Part shown: positions 54,233 to 61,910 of the stretch, one piece after another
Layout: every line of letters begins with the position of its first letter
Numbering within the stretch: the stretch's first letter is position 1
Origin: Microbacter sp049976245
GTDB lineage: Bacteria; Bacteroidota; Bacteroidia; Bacteroidales; Paludibacteraceae
Direction of reading: 5' to 3'
Assembly: GCA_049976245.1 (NCBI GenBank)
Contig: JBMFIQ010000006.1
Span: forward strand, 1 to 64,000
Length of the DNA stretch: 64,000 nucleotides
The notes under the pieces: generated by a model
What the model was told of the DNA's origin: nothing
The model's input: only the letters and a program-made list of their open reading frames with translations
Database searches by the model: none
Made by a program: the position numbers and the translations under genes

Positions 54233-54790
54233 ATGAATTCAGAAAAGAAAATCAAGGGATTATCGTGGACGGTATTGTTTCTTGCAGTTATGAATGTAAC
54301 GATGTTGGTGACGATTTTTTATCATCTGTATCAGACCAAACAGGCTGAAGAATTTGCGGCCAAACAAGTAAACGGAATTGAAGCAGATGCCGAAAAATTT
54401 TCTGGTCGTTATTTTCGTGATCAATTAAATCTGGATCCGGCTCAAATGGAAACATTTAGAAATGTAAACAGGGTGTTCAGACAAGATGCCCGTTCCATTT
54501 TAGTTCAGTTGACAGAGAAACGGAAACAAATGCTTGACGAAATGAGCAAGCCTCAATCGGATACTTTGTTGTTGAATCGGTTATCGGACGAAATCGGGCA
54601 GTTGCATCGTTCGTTGAAACAAGTGACGTTTCGCTATTATTTGGGGATCAAGCAAGAGTGTAATCCAAAACAACAAGCCAAGCTGCATCAGTTGTTTCAG
54701 GAAATTTTTATCAATGATCTGCCGTTGAATTATCCCGGTAATCGTGGCCCAAGAGGTGGTGGACCACATGGCAATCGGTTTAGTCGCTGA
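54233..54790 (+). CDS. membrane-anchored Spy/CpxP/ZraP-like periplasmic protein
   Basis: 185 residues. One N-terminal membrane segment (about 10-32, GLSWTVLFLAVMNVTMLVTIFYHL). The outer part is helical and charged: RDQLNLDPAQMETFRNVNRVFRQDARSILVQLTEKRKQMLDEM, then a second helical hairpin with LHQLFQEIF. This is the LTxxQ arrangement of periplasmic chaperones and metal sensors (Spy, CpxP, ZraP, CnrX-type). It ends in a Gly/Arg-rich tail with His. A GGGAGGTG site 4 bases before ATG is an unusually good Shine-Dalgarno. Between anti-sigma (12-base gap) and the Ca-motif protein it likely modulates the sigma response. Confidence 0.82.
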   Translation: MNSEKKIKGLSWTVLFLAVMNVTMLVTIFYHLYQTKQAEEFAAKQVNGIEADAEKFSGRYFRDQLNLDPAQMETFRNVNRVFRQDARSILVQLTEKRKQMLDEMSKPQSDTLLLNRLSDEIGQLHRSLKQVTFRYYLGIKQECNPKQQAKLHQLFQEIFINDLPLNYPGNRGPRGGGPHGNRFSR

Positions 54791-54870
54791 AATGAATGTT
54801 TAACCCGGAATATCCTTTCCCTTTGATTGAAAGAATATGGTTGTATGGATATTCCACAAAAAATGAATGA

Positions 54871-55203
54871 ATGATGAAAGCAAAAACAATGTTTTTTACC
54901 GTAGCTTTTGTAGCGCTAAGTGCTGTTGGAGTAGCTTTTGCTCAAAATGGAACACCCAATGCCAATGGATCTGCCAATCGTGCAGCCGTAACGCGTGGAT
55001 CGTATGTGGATAACAACAAAAACGGAGTTTGCGACAATTTTGAAGCTCGTCATGCCAATGGTACCGTTGGTCGCGGACAAGGGTATGGAAATGGACGTGG
55101 CGGAGGAAAAGGATTAGGTCGCGGACAAGGACACGGACCAAATTATGTGGATAAAAACAACAACGGAATTTGCGATTATCGCGAAACTCCAACAAAGAAA
55201 TAA
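54871..55203 (+). CDS. secreted Gly-rich protein with two DxNxNGxCD motifs
   Basis: 110 residues. Signal peptide (about 1-25, ending VAFAQ). Two near-identical motifs, YVDNNKNGVCDNFE (about 45-58) and YVDKNNNGICDYRE (about 90-103), flank a Gly/Arg/Gln-rich linker with GRGQG repeats. The D-x-N-x-N-G-x-C-D spacing recalls calcium-binding EF-hand or thrombospondin type-3 loops, and the Cys in each could pair. Metal binding is an inference. Another start at 54874 (MKAKTMFF) is equivalent. It has no named family I can be sure of, and sits in the ECF sigma cluster. Confidence 0.75.
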   Translation: MMKAKTMFFTVAFVALSAVGVAFAQNGTPNANGSANRAAVTRGSYVDNNKNGVCDNFEARHANGTVGRGQGYGNGRGGGKGLGRGQGHGPNYVDKNNNGICDYRETPTKK

Positions 55204-55238
55204 AAAAATAAAATGTCAATAAAATAAATCAACAGAAA

Positions 55239-56021
55239 ATGAAAACAAAAATGAATCGATGGATGATGCTTGGGTTTCTTGTTAGTAGTGTGTTAATGTT
55301 GACTTCATGTACGCAACAAGATGCATTGAATCCACAAAAAACGACTTTTGGAAGCGTGATTCAGGTTGCTTCTGACGGAACCACCACAGTGTCAACCGAT
55401 AATTTGTTGGCTGCATTTGCTCCAACGGCGTCATTAACCGATGCAGAACTGACTACGTTGCTGAAGATGAAAGAAGAAGAAAAATTGGCAAGAGATGTTT
55501 ACACGGCGCTTAATTTAAAATGGGGTAAGCCGATTTTTTCGAACATTGCCAATGCGGAACAACGTCACATGGAGGCTGTCATCACGTTGTTGAAGTTTTA
55601 TAATCAACCGGATACGTTGATTGCTGATCCGGGCGTTTTTACTTTTTCAGCGATAACCCAACTCTATCAGTCACTTGTTGCTACGGGGAGCATTTCATTG
55701 GCTGATGCTTATAAAATTGGTCTGCAAATTGAAGAAATGGATATTAAAGATTTGACCGATGCACTGGCTGCCAATCCAAACGCCAACATCGTGATGACGT
55801 TTGAAAATTTGTTGAAAGGTTCCCGCAATCATTTGCGTGCGTTCAACAAACAATACACGGCGCTGGGCTTGGTGTATGTTCCGCAATACATTTCTCAGGA
55901 TGCATTTAACGCGATTGTACAATCAGCCATGGAGCAGGGCAGTCAATATGCTTTGCAGAATCACTACCGGTACAACTATCAATACCAATATCAGCATCAA
56001 TTTGGCAATGGTGGTCATTGA
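55239..56021 (+). CDS. DUF2202 ferritin-like lipoprotein
   Basis: 260 residues. The lipoprotein signal ends VLMLTSC (Cys about 24). The DUF2202 domain (about 65-225) is a ferritin-like four-helix bundle. Possible di-metal ligands sit in EEEKLARDVYTAL, in NAEQRHMEAV (E-x2-H), in the IEEMDIKDL helix, and in FENLLKGSRNHLRAF. The end is unusual: a Tyr/Gln/His-rich tail (YRYNYQYQYQHQFGNGGH). It is last in the ECF sigma cluster and ends at a strong hairpin. It may bind or oxidise metal outside the cell; catalysis has not been shown for the family. Confidence 0.85.
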   Translation: MKTKMNRWMMLGFLVSSVLMLTSCTQQDALNPQKTTFGSVIQVASDGTTTVSTDNLLAAFAPTASLTDAELTTLLKMKEEEKLARDVYTALNLKWGKPIFSNIANAEQRHMEAVITLLKFYNQPDTLIADPGVFTFSAITQLYQSLVATGSISLADAYKIGLQIEEMDIKDLTDALAANPNANIVMTFENLLKGSRNHLRAFNKQYTALGLVYVPQYISQDAFNAIVQSAMEQGSQYALQNHYRYNYQYQYQHQFGNGGH

Positions 56022-56099
56022 TTTCAATCTCAACGTATCAAATTTTTCTGAAAATTCAGGAGCATAACCTGATTTTATTTCAAAAATTGCTTTACCTTT

Positions 56100-56141
56100 G
56101 CTTCGTTTGAATCGGCCGATTTGAACGAAGCATTTTTTTTG
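56100..56141 (+). terminator. intrinsic terminator of the ECF/DUF2202 operon
   Basis: GCTTCGTTTGAATCGG (56100-56115) pairs along its whole length with CCGATTTGAACGAAGC (two G-U pairs), followed by CA and eight T. Confidence 0.85.
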
Positions 56142-56199
56142 ATGACAGTTCGTGTTCGGTCACGAAGTTTATGTACATGAGTTTTTTTCAATCATTCTC

Positions 56200-57408
56200 A
56201 TGAAAACGTATCTTACTTTACTTTTTTACGTGTTGTTTGTCGTTTCCATTTCTGCAAAAACAGCTCAAGTGACCGTGATGCTACAGAATCCTTCTTCGGT
56301 TGAACAATTGAATGCGCCGATCGTTATTCCCGTTTCGACATTGGCACAAAAAACTGGGATCACAGTCGGTTCAGTGGCTGTGTATCATTTGGGGAAACTG
56401 ATCCCGTCACAATTGGACGATCTCAATCGGGATGGCAAGCCGGATGAATTGGCTTTTTTAGTCAACATTCCGGCCAAGCAAAAAGGGAATTACACCATTA
56501 AAGTAGCCAACGATGGTTCATTGTTCACCAAATTTCCTGCTGAAACACATTCGCAAATGTTTCGTAGAGACAAGATTACAAAAGCATTGATTCCAACTCT
56601 TGAGGAATCGTCGCCAACGGGAAATTTGTATCAGGCATTGCAACATCACGGACCGGCTTTTGAATCGAAAATGATGGCCTTTCGTATTTATTTCGATCAA
56701 AAACAGACGGTTGACCTCTACGGGAAAAAGCATCATCAATTGGAATTAGCACAAGACAATTGGTATCCAACGGATGAACAAATTGCTAAAGGCTTTGGTG
56801 ATGACATTCTGTGGGTGAAAGAGACAGCCGGATCTGGAACGCTTGAAGGATGGGACGGTACAAAAGCCATTCATATATTACCTGTTACCAATCGGACAGC
56901 TCGTGTCATCACGGATGGGCCGATACGTGCCATCATTGAAATGGAGTCGGATGGTTGGCAGTATGAAGGGAAAAATGTGGATTTGAAGCAACGTTACATT
57001 TTGTATGCCGGCCATCGCGATGTGGAAGTTCATGTGAATCAAAATGATACGACCACTTTGTGTGCAGGTGTGCAAACATTTTTTGATCAATCGCAGATCA
57101 TGCCTCCGCTCAAAGGCGTAGTGGCTATTTGGGGAACAGGTCTTCAATATCCAAAAACAGATAATAAGCGTGCTATGCCTCAAACCGTCGGATTAGCAGT
57201 TTCTGTCCCATATTCGAATTTGCAGAAATCGACCCGCGATGCCGATAATTTATTGTTGATTGTTAGAGGCAAATCGTTTACCTATCATTTTGCGGCTGCT
57301 TGGTCACAAGAAATTGGCGGTTATAAAAAGGCTGATCAATTTTTCAACTTCGTCAAAAATTGGGATATCACTCTTCGTCATCCGGTGAAAATCGTTGGTT
57401 GGAAATGA
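56200..57408 (+). CDS. DUF4861 secreted protein
   Basis: About 402 residues from ATG 56200, which starts a good signal peptide (MKTYLTLLFYVLFVVSISAKT); an earlier ATG at 56152 is not needed. The rest matches DUF4861 by its conserved blocks, e.g. QLDDLNRDGKPDELAFLV and RAIIEMESDGWQ. YVxxxxRDVEVHVN-type strands and the terminal FVKNWDI also fit. The family is found in Bacteroidetes, often near genes for pectin or uronate use, but none of those lie here. It is likely periplasmic; activity unknown. It sits between the ECF cluster terminator and converges on yhcC. Confidence 0.85.
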   Translation: MKTYLTLLFYVLFVVSISAKTAQVTVMLQNPSSVEQLNAPIVIPVSTLAQKTGITVGSVAVYHLGKLIPSQLDDLNRDGKPDELAFLVNIPAKQKGNYTIKVANDGSLFTKFPAETHSQMFRRDKITKALIPTLEESSPTGNLYQALQHHGPAFESKMMAFRIYFDQKQTVDLYGKKHHQLELAQDNWYPTDEQIAKGFGDDILWVKETAGSGTLEGWDGTKAIHILPVTNRTARVITDGPIRAIIEMESDGWQYEGKNVDLKQRYILYAGHRDVEVHVNQNDTTTLCAGVQTFFDQSQIMPPLKGVVAIWGTGLQYPKTDNKRAMPQTVGLAVSVPYSNLQKSTRDADNLLLIVRGKSFTYHFAAAWSQEIGGYKKADQFFNFVKNWDITLRHPVKIVGWK

Positions 57409-57417
57409 CGTTTTCGA

Positions 57418-58356
57418 TCAAAGAGTTGGTGCGTTTTGAACGTGCCATTTTTTCCCCTGATAGGTATCGCGTTCTTCCATTCGGCGTTGCAATTTCACCA
57501 CAAATTCGTGATTCTTTGTTCCCCAATCGGGAGCAATGAGCAACCGATGAGGTGATTGTGAGGCAAATCGTTCCATGGCAATGGCAGGCGAAAGCAATTC
57601 CAGGAAATCAATGACTGCATCGATGTAAGCCTCCAACGTGGTCAAATGAAACCATTCGGGATGTTGTTCAAATTGTTTGGCCATGACAGTTCCACGAATG
57701 ATCTGAAGTTGATGCAGTTTTAAAACCGTAAGCGGCAATTGTGAAAGTTTGAGGGCATGTTCCATCCATGTTTTGTGCGTTTCATGCGGCAATCCGATGA
57801 TCAGATGAGCTGCTGTGTTGATGTTTCGCTCTGCAGTAGCACGAATGGCCTCTTCGGCCTGTTCAAAGGTATGACCACGATGAATGAATTCCAATGTTTC
57901 GTTACGCGTCGATTCAACGCCATATTCCACCATGAGGTAACGCGAATGCGAAAGAGTTTCAAAAAAATCGAGCAATTCATTATTGATGCAATCGGGACGA
58001 GTGCCGACGGCAATGCCAACGACATCGGGAAATTGTAACGCTTCCTCGTATAAACCTATCAACGTGTTAATCGAAGCATAAGTATTGGTATATGCTTGAA
58101 AATAAGCAATATATTTTTGATCTTCGTGTTTTTTTCGGAAGAAACGAATGCCTTCTTCCAATTGTTCGGTCACACTTTTTTGAGGTTGGCAGTAATCGGG
58201 ATTGAACGATTGATTGTTGCAATAGGTGCAACCACCGAAACCCAACGTGCCATCGCGATTTGGACAGGTAAATCCGGCGTTGATCGATATTTTTTGAACA
58301 CGACCATGCAGTTGTGTTCTCAACAGCGTAGTGTAATCGTTGTAACGTAGTTGCAT
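57418..58356 (-). CDS. YhcC-type radical SAM protein (TIGR01212)
   Basis: 312 residues. The radical SAM cluster is the family's unusual spacing CPNRDGTLGFGGCTYC (C-x11-C-x2-C) in GFTCPNRDGTLGFGGCTYCN. ISINAGFTCPNRDG and VEYGVES, HLIIGLPHETHKTW follow. Members are found across bacteria and are related to the Elp3-like enzymes; the substrate is unproven. It begins 9 bases past the T-run of the rho terminator and ends 9 bases from the DUF4861 stop on the other strand. Confidence 0.92.
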   Translation of the reverse strand: MQLRYNDYTTLLRTQLHGRVQKISINAGFTCPNRDGTLGFGGCTYCNNQSFNPDYCQPQKSVTEQLEEGIRFFRKKHEDQKYIAYFQAYTNTYASINTLIGLYEEALQFPDVVGIAVGTRPDCINNELLDFFETLSHSRYLMVEYGVESTRNETLEFIHRGHTFEQAEEAIRATAERNINTAAHLIIGLPHETHKTWMEHALKLSQLPLTVLKLHQLQIIRGTVMAKQFEQHPEWFHLTTLEAYIDAVIDFLELLSPAIAMERFASQSPHRLLIAPDWGTKNHEFVVKLQRRMEERDTYQGKKWHVQNAPTL

Positions 58357-58362
58357 TATGGT

Positions 58363-58410
58363 TGAAAAAACAAAGATCGAGCCGCTTTTTTGCAGAGGTC
58401 TCGATCTTAT
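58363..58410 (-). terminator. intrinsic terminator of the rho gene
   Basis: Minus strand: AAGATCGAGACC pairs with GGCTCGATCTT around an A-rich loop, followed by TGTTTTTT. It lies 25 bases past the rho stop and just before the yhcC start, so it may also attenuate yhcC. Confidence 0.8.
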
Positions 58411-58432
58411 TGGTTAGGTGATTTGGCAAAAG

Positions 58433-60301
58433 TTATCCGTTCATGGTTGCCAGAAATTCTTCGTTGCTTTCGGTGCGTTCCATGCGATCTTTCAAAAATT
58501 CCATGGCTTCAACGGAATTCATGTCGGATAAATATTTGCGAAGCACCCACATGCGGTTAAGTGTTTCGGGATCGTGCAGCAAATCATCACGGCGCGTGCT
58601 GGATGACATGATGTCAACAGCAGGGAAGATGCGTTTGTTGGAAAGTTTCCGATCGAGTTGCAACTCCATGTTGCCTGTTCCTTTGAATTCTTCAAAAATT
58701 ACATCATCCATTTTAGAACCGGTTTCGGTCAACGCTGTAGCGATAATGGTTAAGCTGCCGCCGTTTTCGATGTTTCGGGCAGCTCCGAAGAATCGTTTGG
58801 GTTTGTGTAGTGCATTGGCATCCACACCTCCTGAAAGCATTTTTCCCGAAGCCGGAGCAACGGTATTGTAAGCACGTGCCAATCGGGTGATGGAATCTAA
58901 GAGAATCACCACATCGTGGCCACATTCAACCAATCGTTTGGCTTTTTCCAACACGATGTCGGCTACTTTCACATGGCGATCAGCCGGTTCGTCAAAGGTG
59001 GAAGCGATCACTTCGGCATTCACGCTGCGTTCCATATCGGTCACTTCTTCCGGTCGTTCGTCAATCAGCAGGATGATCATATAAACATCCGGGTGATTGG
59101 CTGCAATGGCGTTGGCAATATCTTTGAGTAAAATGGTTTTACCGGTTTTTGGTTGAGCCACAATGAGCCCTCGTTGTCCTTTTCCGATGGGTGAAAATAG
59201 ATCCACGATACGCATCGACAACGGATCATTTTTCCCTGAAAGCAGGTTGAATTTTTCATCGGGGAAAAGGGGCGTTAAATGATCAAATGCTAAACGATCG
59301 CGAACAAATTCAGGTGTTCTGCCGTTGATTTTGGTCACTTTAACCAACGGAAAGAATTTCTCGCCTTCTTTGGGCGGACGAATGGTGCCTTCAACGGTAT
59401 CGCCTTTCTTTAGTCCAAAAAGTTTGATTTGCGATTGAGAGACATAAATGTCATCAGGGGAAGTAAAATAGTTGTAATCCGGCGAACGCAGAAAGCCATA
59501 TCCATCTTGCATCGGTTCAAAAACTCCCATTCCGATGAGGATCCCTTCAAATTCGTATGGTTTTTCAGGTGTTGTATCGCAATTTTTCTTTCCGTTGTTG
59601 TTTTGTGTTTGAAAATTTTGGTTTTGATTTGGGTTTGTGGAACGGTTGTTTCCCTGGTTTCGTTGATTTTTTTGAGCAGCCTGATTGTTAACGTGGTTAT
59701 TGACGGTGGCAACAACGGTTGTTTCCGTTAATTGTGCAACAGTTTCGGTTGTTTTAATTTCTTGATTTTCATTGGTTTCTTGTTCGTCCTCCATGGCTTC
59801 TTTCAACAACGGATCATCGTCTTTGATGTGTTGTTTGGTTACGGTTTCAGGTTGGTTGGCAACGCCTCCTTTTTTTTGATCATTTTTCTTTTTTGATTTA
59901 TTTTGTTTGGAAAAATGCTGTTGTTGATTGTTGGATGATTGAGCAGGTGCTGATTCTTCTTTCCCGGAAAGTGGATCAGTTACGTTGCGACCTTGATTTG
60001 GAGTAGGGGATTCCTTGGGCAGTAAGGAGGCAGGTTCGCTGACGGAGGTTGTTTTTGGCTTATCCGGTTGATTTGTGGAGTTTTGTTTGGCCGTTTTTAC
60101 GCGATTCCGTTTTTTTCGTGAGAGATCTGTTTCCGGTGCATCGTCTTTGTTTTCGGCTGCTTTGGAAATGGCCTGCTCGTCTAAAATGCGATAAATCAGC
60201 TCATCTTTAACGTAAGAGTCAAGACGATTGATGTTCATTTCGGCAGCGATTTTCTTAAGCTCAATAAGGTCTTTGTCTCTGAGTTCTGAAATGTTATACA
60301 T
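58433..60301 (-). CDS. rho: transcription termination factor Rho, with long disordered insertion
   Basis: 622 residues, about 200 longer than E. coli Rho. The N-terminal helical domain (about 1-45, LRDKDLIELKKIAAEMNINRLDSYVKDELIYRIL) is followed by about 200 residues rich in Asn, Gln, Lys, Ser and Thr (about 50-248). These include NQAAQKNQRNQGNNRSTNPN-type runs. Then come the cold-shock RNA-binding domain (about 250-330, DGYGFLRSPDYNYFTSPDD) and the ATPase core: Walker A PKTGKT near 381-388, LLIDERPEEV, the Q-loop DSITRLARAYN, and the R-loop GGVDANAL. Long disordered insertions in Bacteroides Rho are known to affect condensate formation. It ends in its own intrinsic terminator and has a strong promoter upstream. 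Confidence 0.96.
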   Translation of the reverse strand: MYNISELRDKDLIELKKIAAEMNINRLDSYVKDELIYRILDEQAISKAAENKDDAPETDLSRKKRNRVKTAKQNSTNQPDKPKTTSVSEPASLLPKESPTPNQGRNVTDPLSGKEESAPAQSSNNQQQHFSKQNKSKKKNDQKKGGVANQPETVTKQHIKDDDPLLKEAMEDEQETNENQEIKTTETVAQLTETTVVATVNNHVNNQAAQKNQRNQGNNRSTNPNQNQNFQTQNNNGKKNCDTTPEKPYEFEGILIGMGVFEPMQDGYGFLRSPDYNYFTSPDDIYVSQSQIKLFGLKKGDTVEGTIRPPKEGEKFFPLVKVTKINGRTPEFVRDRLAFDHLTPLFPDEKFNLLSGKNDPLSMRIVDLFSPIGKGQRGLIVAQPKTGKTILLKDIANAIAANHPDVYMIILLIDERPEEVTDMERSVNAEVIASTFDEPADRHVKVADIVLEKAKRLVECGHDVVILLDSITRLARAYNTVAPASGKMLSGGVDANALHKPKRFFGAARNIENGGSLTIIATALTETGSKMDDVIFEEFKGTGNMELQLDRKLSNKRIFPAVDIMSSSTRRDDLLHDPETLNRMWVLRKYLSDMNSVEAMEFLKDRMERTESNEEFLATMNG

Positions 60302-60448
60302 AAAAATTTAAAGATAAATGTAAAATCCGAGCATATTTTGATGCTACGTCGGACTTGTGTTGGAGTTCCGTATTTGATGATGTGAGCAAACTAAATGGAT
60401 TGTAAAATGATGGATGCAAGAAAAGAAGTTCTCTTTGATTTTGCGCTG

Positions 60449-60456
60449 CAAAGATA
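60449..60456 (-). promoter_or_regulatory. -7 promoter box TATCTTTG of rho
   Basis: An exact TAnnTTTG match with a TTTG element 22 bases further upstream on the minus strand, close to the expected -33 spacing. It predicts a leader of about 140 nt, which could serve for autoregulation by Rho. Confidence 0.7.
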
Positions 60457-60485
60457 CGATATTTTTTCTTTTATACCGCAAATTG

Positions 60486-61835
60486 TCATAAAATTCCAAT
60501 TTTAAATGTTGATTTTGTCTCATTGGTGAGTTTAAATCGATCGTCCGGTCGCTCTCCAATGATCCAGACAATTTGTTTGTCGGAACACAACAGCCATGCT
60601 TCTTCTTTTTGCAATAAATTCCATTTAATATCAATAAAATAGTCGCTTAATTTCTTTTTGTTTTTCATGCCGAAAGGATAAAAATAATCTCCTTGTTGCG
60701 GATGGCGAATTTCCAGAGGAAAGTTTATTTTATCTGCATCGACGTAAATTTGTCGTTTGTTGTTGTCAAATGTTACGTGCCGATCTCCCAATGGTGCTGA
60801 AATGTAAATAATAAGTTGTTCGTCAATGTTCACGGTTGAATCAGGTTGTTGAATCGTCTTTGTTGACGCTTTTAGGATATTGACGGGTGTCAGGATGAGT
60901 TGATTTCGATCTTTGATCAATCGGTGTGTTGTCGAAAAAAATTGTTTGCCGGAAGGGGCATTCAGGTTTTTGAATATGAGATCAACGGTTGCACGGTTGA
61001 ATGCAAAGGGGCGAAGCCGTTCAAAAAGAATAAAATGTGGATTGGTTTGTTGCAGCAGCGCATCGATGTTCAAATGGCGTGTGTGGTTATTATCAATAAT
61101 CCATTGCACCGTTTTGTTTTCGACAGCAGCAATCATTGAAAAAGCATCGGCTAATGCAGCCATGTTTTGTTGCATGGTTTGTCGAAAAGAGGGGTTTATC
61201 TCTTCAAACAACGGGATGAGTGTGTGTCGGATTTTATTGCGCAGGATGGATGGATCGACATTGGTTGAATCGGTGCGATAAGCCCACTGATTTTCTCGAC
61301 AATAAGTTTCAATGTCGTGCCGGTTGAGACAAAGCAGCGGTCTGATAAGGTGATGATTGACTGGATCAATTCCTTTTAGACCCCGCAATCCGGTTCCTCT
61401 GATGAGGTTGATAAAAAAAGTCTCAACGTCATCGTCGGCATGATGACCAATGGCAATGGCATCGGCGTCCTCGTTTTGACGAAGCGTTTCGAACCATTCG
61501 TAACGCAACTTTCGTGCAGCCATTTCAATTGAAATTGACTGTTTTTTTGCTTCATCCACGGTGTCAAACGAAACGGAACAAAACGGGAGATTCATTTGTT
61601 TGGCTTTATTATTTACAAAAAGTTCGTCTTGATCCGACTCATTACCTCGCAAATGAAAATTGCAATGAGCAACAATGCAATGAAATCCTAAGCTGTTTAG
61701 GATGTGCAACAATCCTATGGAATCGGCTCCTCCGCTTACTCCGACAATGATTTTGCTGCCTTGTTGCGGGAAGGGATGCGATGTCATAAATTGCCTAACC
61801 TTGATTAATATTTGTTCCGAAAAATTCATGTTCAA
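60486..61835 (-). CDS. tilS: tRNA(Ile)-lysidine synthetase
   Basis: 449 residues. PP-loop motif SGGADS (about 33-38, in IIVGVSGGADSIGLLHIL) and the GHHADDDVETFFINLIRGTGLRGLKG block are decisive. A linker and a C-terminal TilS domain follow (RHPQQGDYFYPFGMKNKKKLSDYFIDIK). It converts C34 of tRNA-Ile(CAT) to lysidine so that it reads AUA; it is essential in nearly all bacteria. It lies 75 bases after the TPR gene and upstream of rho on the same strand. Confidence 0.96.
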   Translation of the reverse strand: MNMNFSEQILIKVRQFMTSHPFPQQGSKIIVGVSGGADSIGLLHILNSLGFHCIVAHCNFHLRGNESDQDELFVNNKAKQMNLPFCSVSFDTVDEAKKQSISIEMAARKLRYEWFETLRQNEDADAIAIGHHADDDVETFFINLIRGTGLRGLKGIDPVNHHLIRPLLCLNRHDIETYCRENQWAYRTDSTNVDPSILRNKIRHTLIPLFEEINPSFRQTMQQNMAALADAFSMIAAVENKTVQWIIDNNHTRHLNIDALLQQTNPHFILFERLRPFAFNRATVDLIFKNLNAPSGKQFFSTTHRLIKDRNQLILTPVNILKASTKTIQQPDSTVNIDEQLIIYISAPLGDRHVTFDNNKRQIYVDADKINFPLEIRHPQQGDYFYPFGMKNKKKLSDYFIDIKWNLLQKEEAWLLCSDKQIVWIIGERPDDRFKLTNETKSTFKIGIL

Positions 61836-61910
61836 TGCATGATGTCGTCGTTATGGTCAATATTTTGGAGAATGGATTGAAGAAAGCAAGATGGATGTAT
61901 TTGCGACGGC

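Noticed and set aside
56093..56100. TACCTTTG as a promoter for the DUF4861 gene
   Set aside because: The expected start would lie inside the terminator stem, so the box is probably fortuitous.
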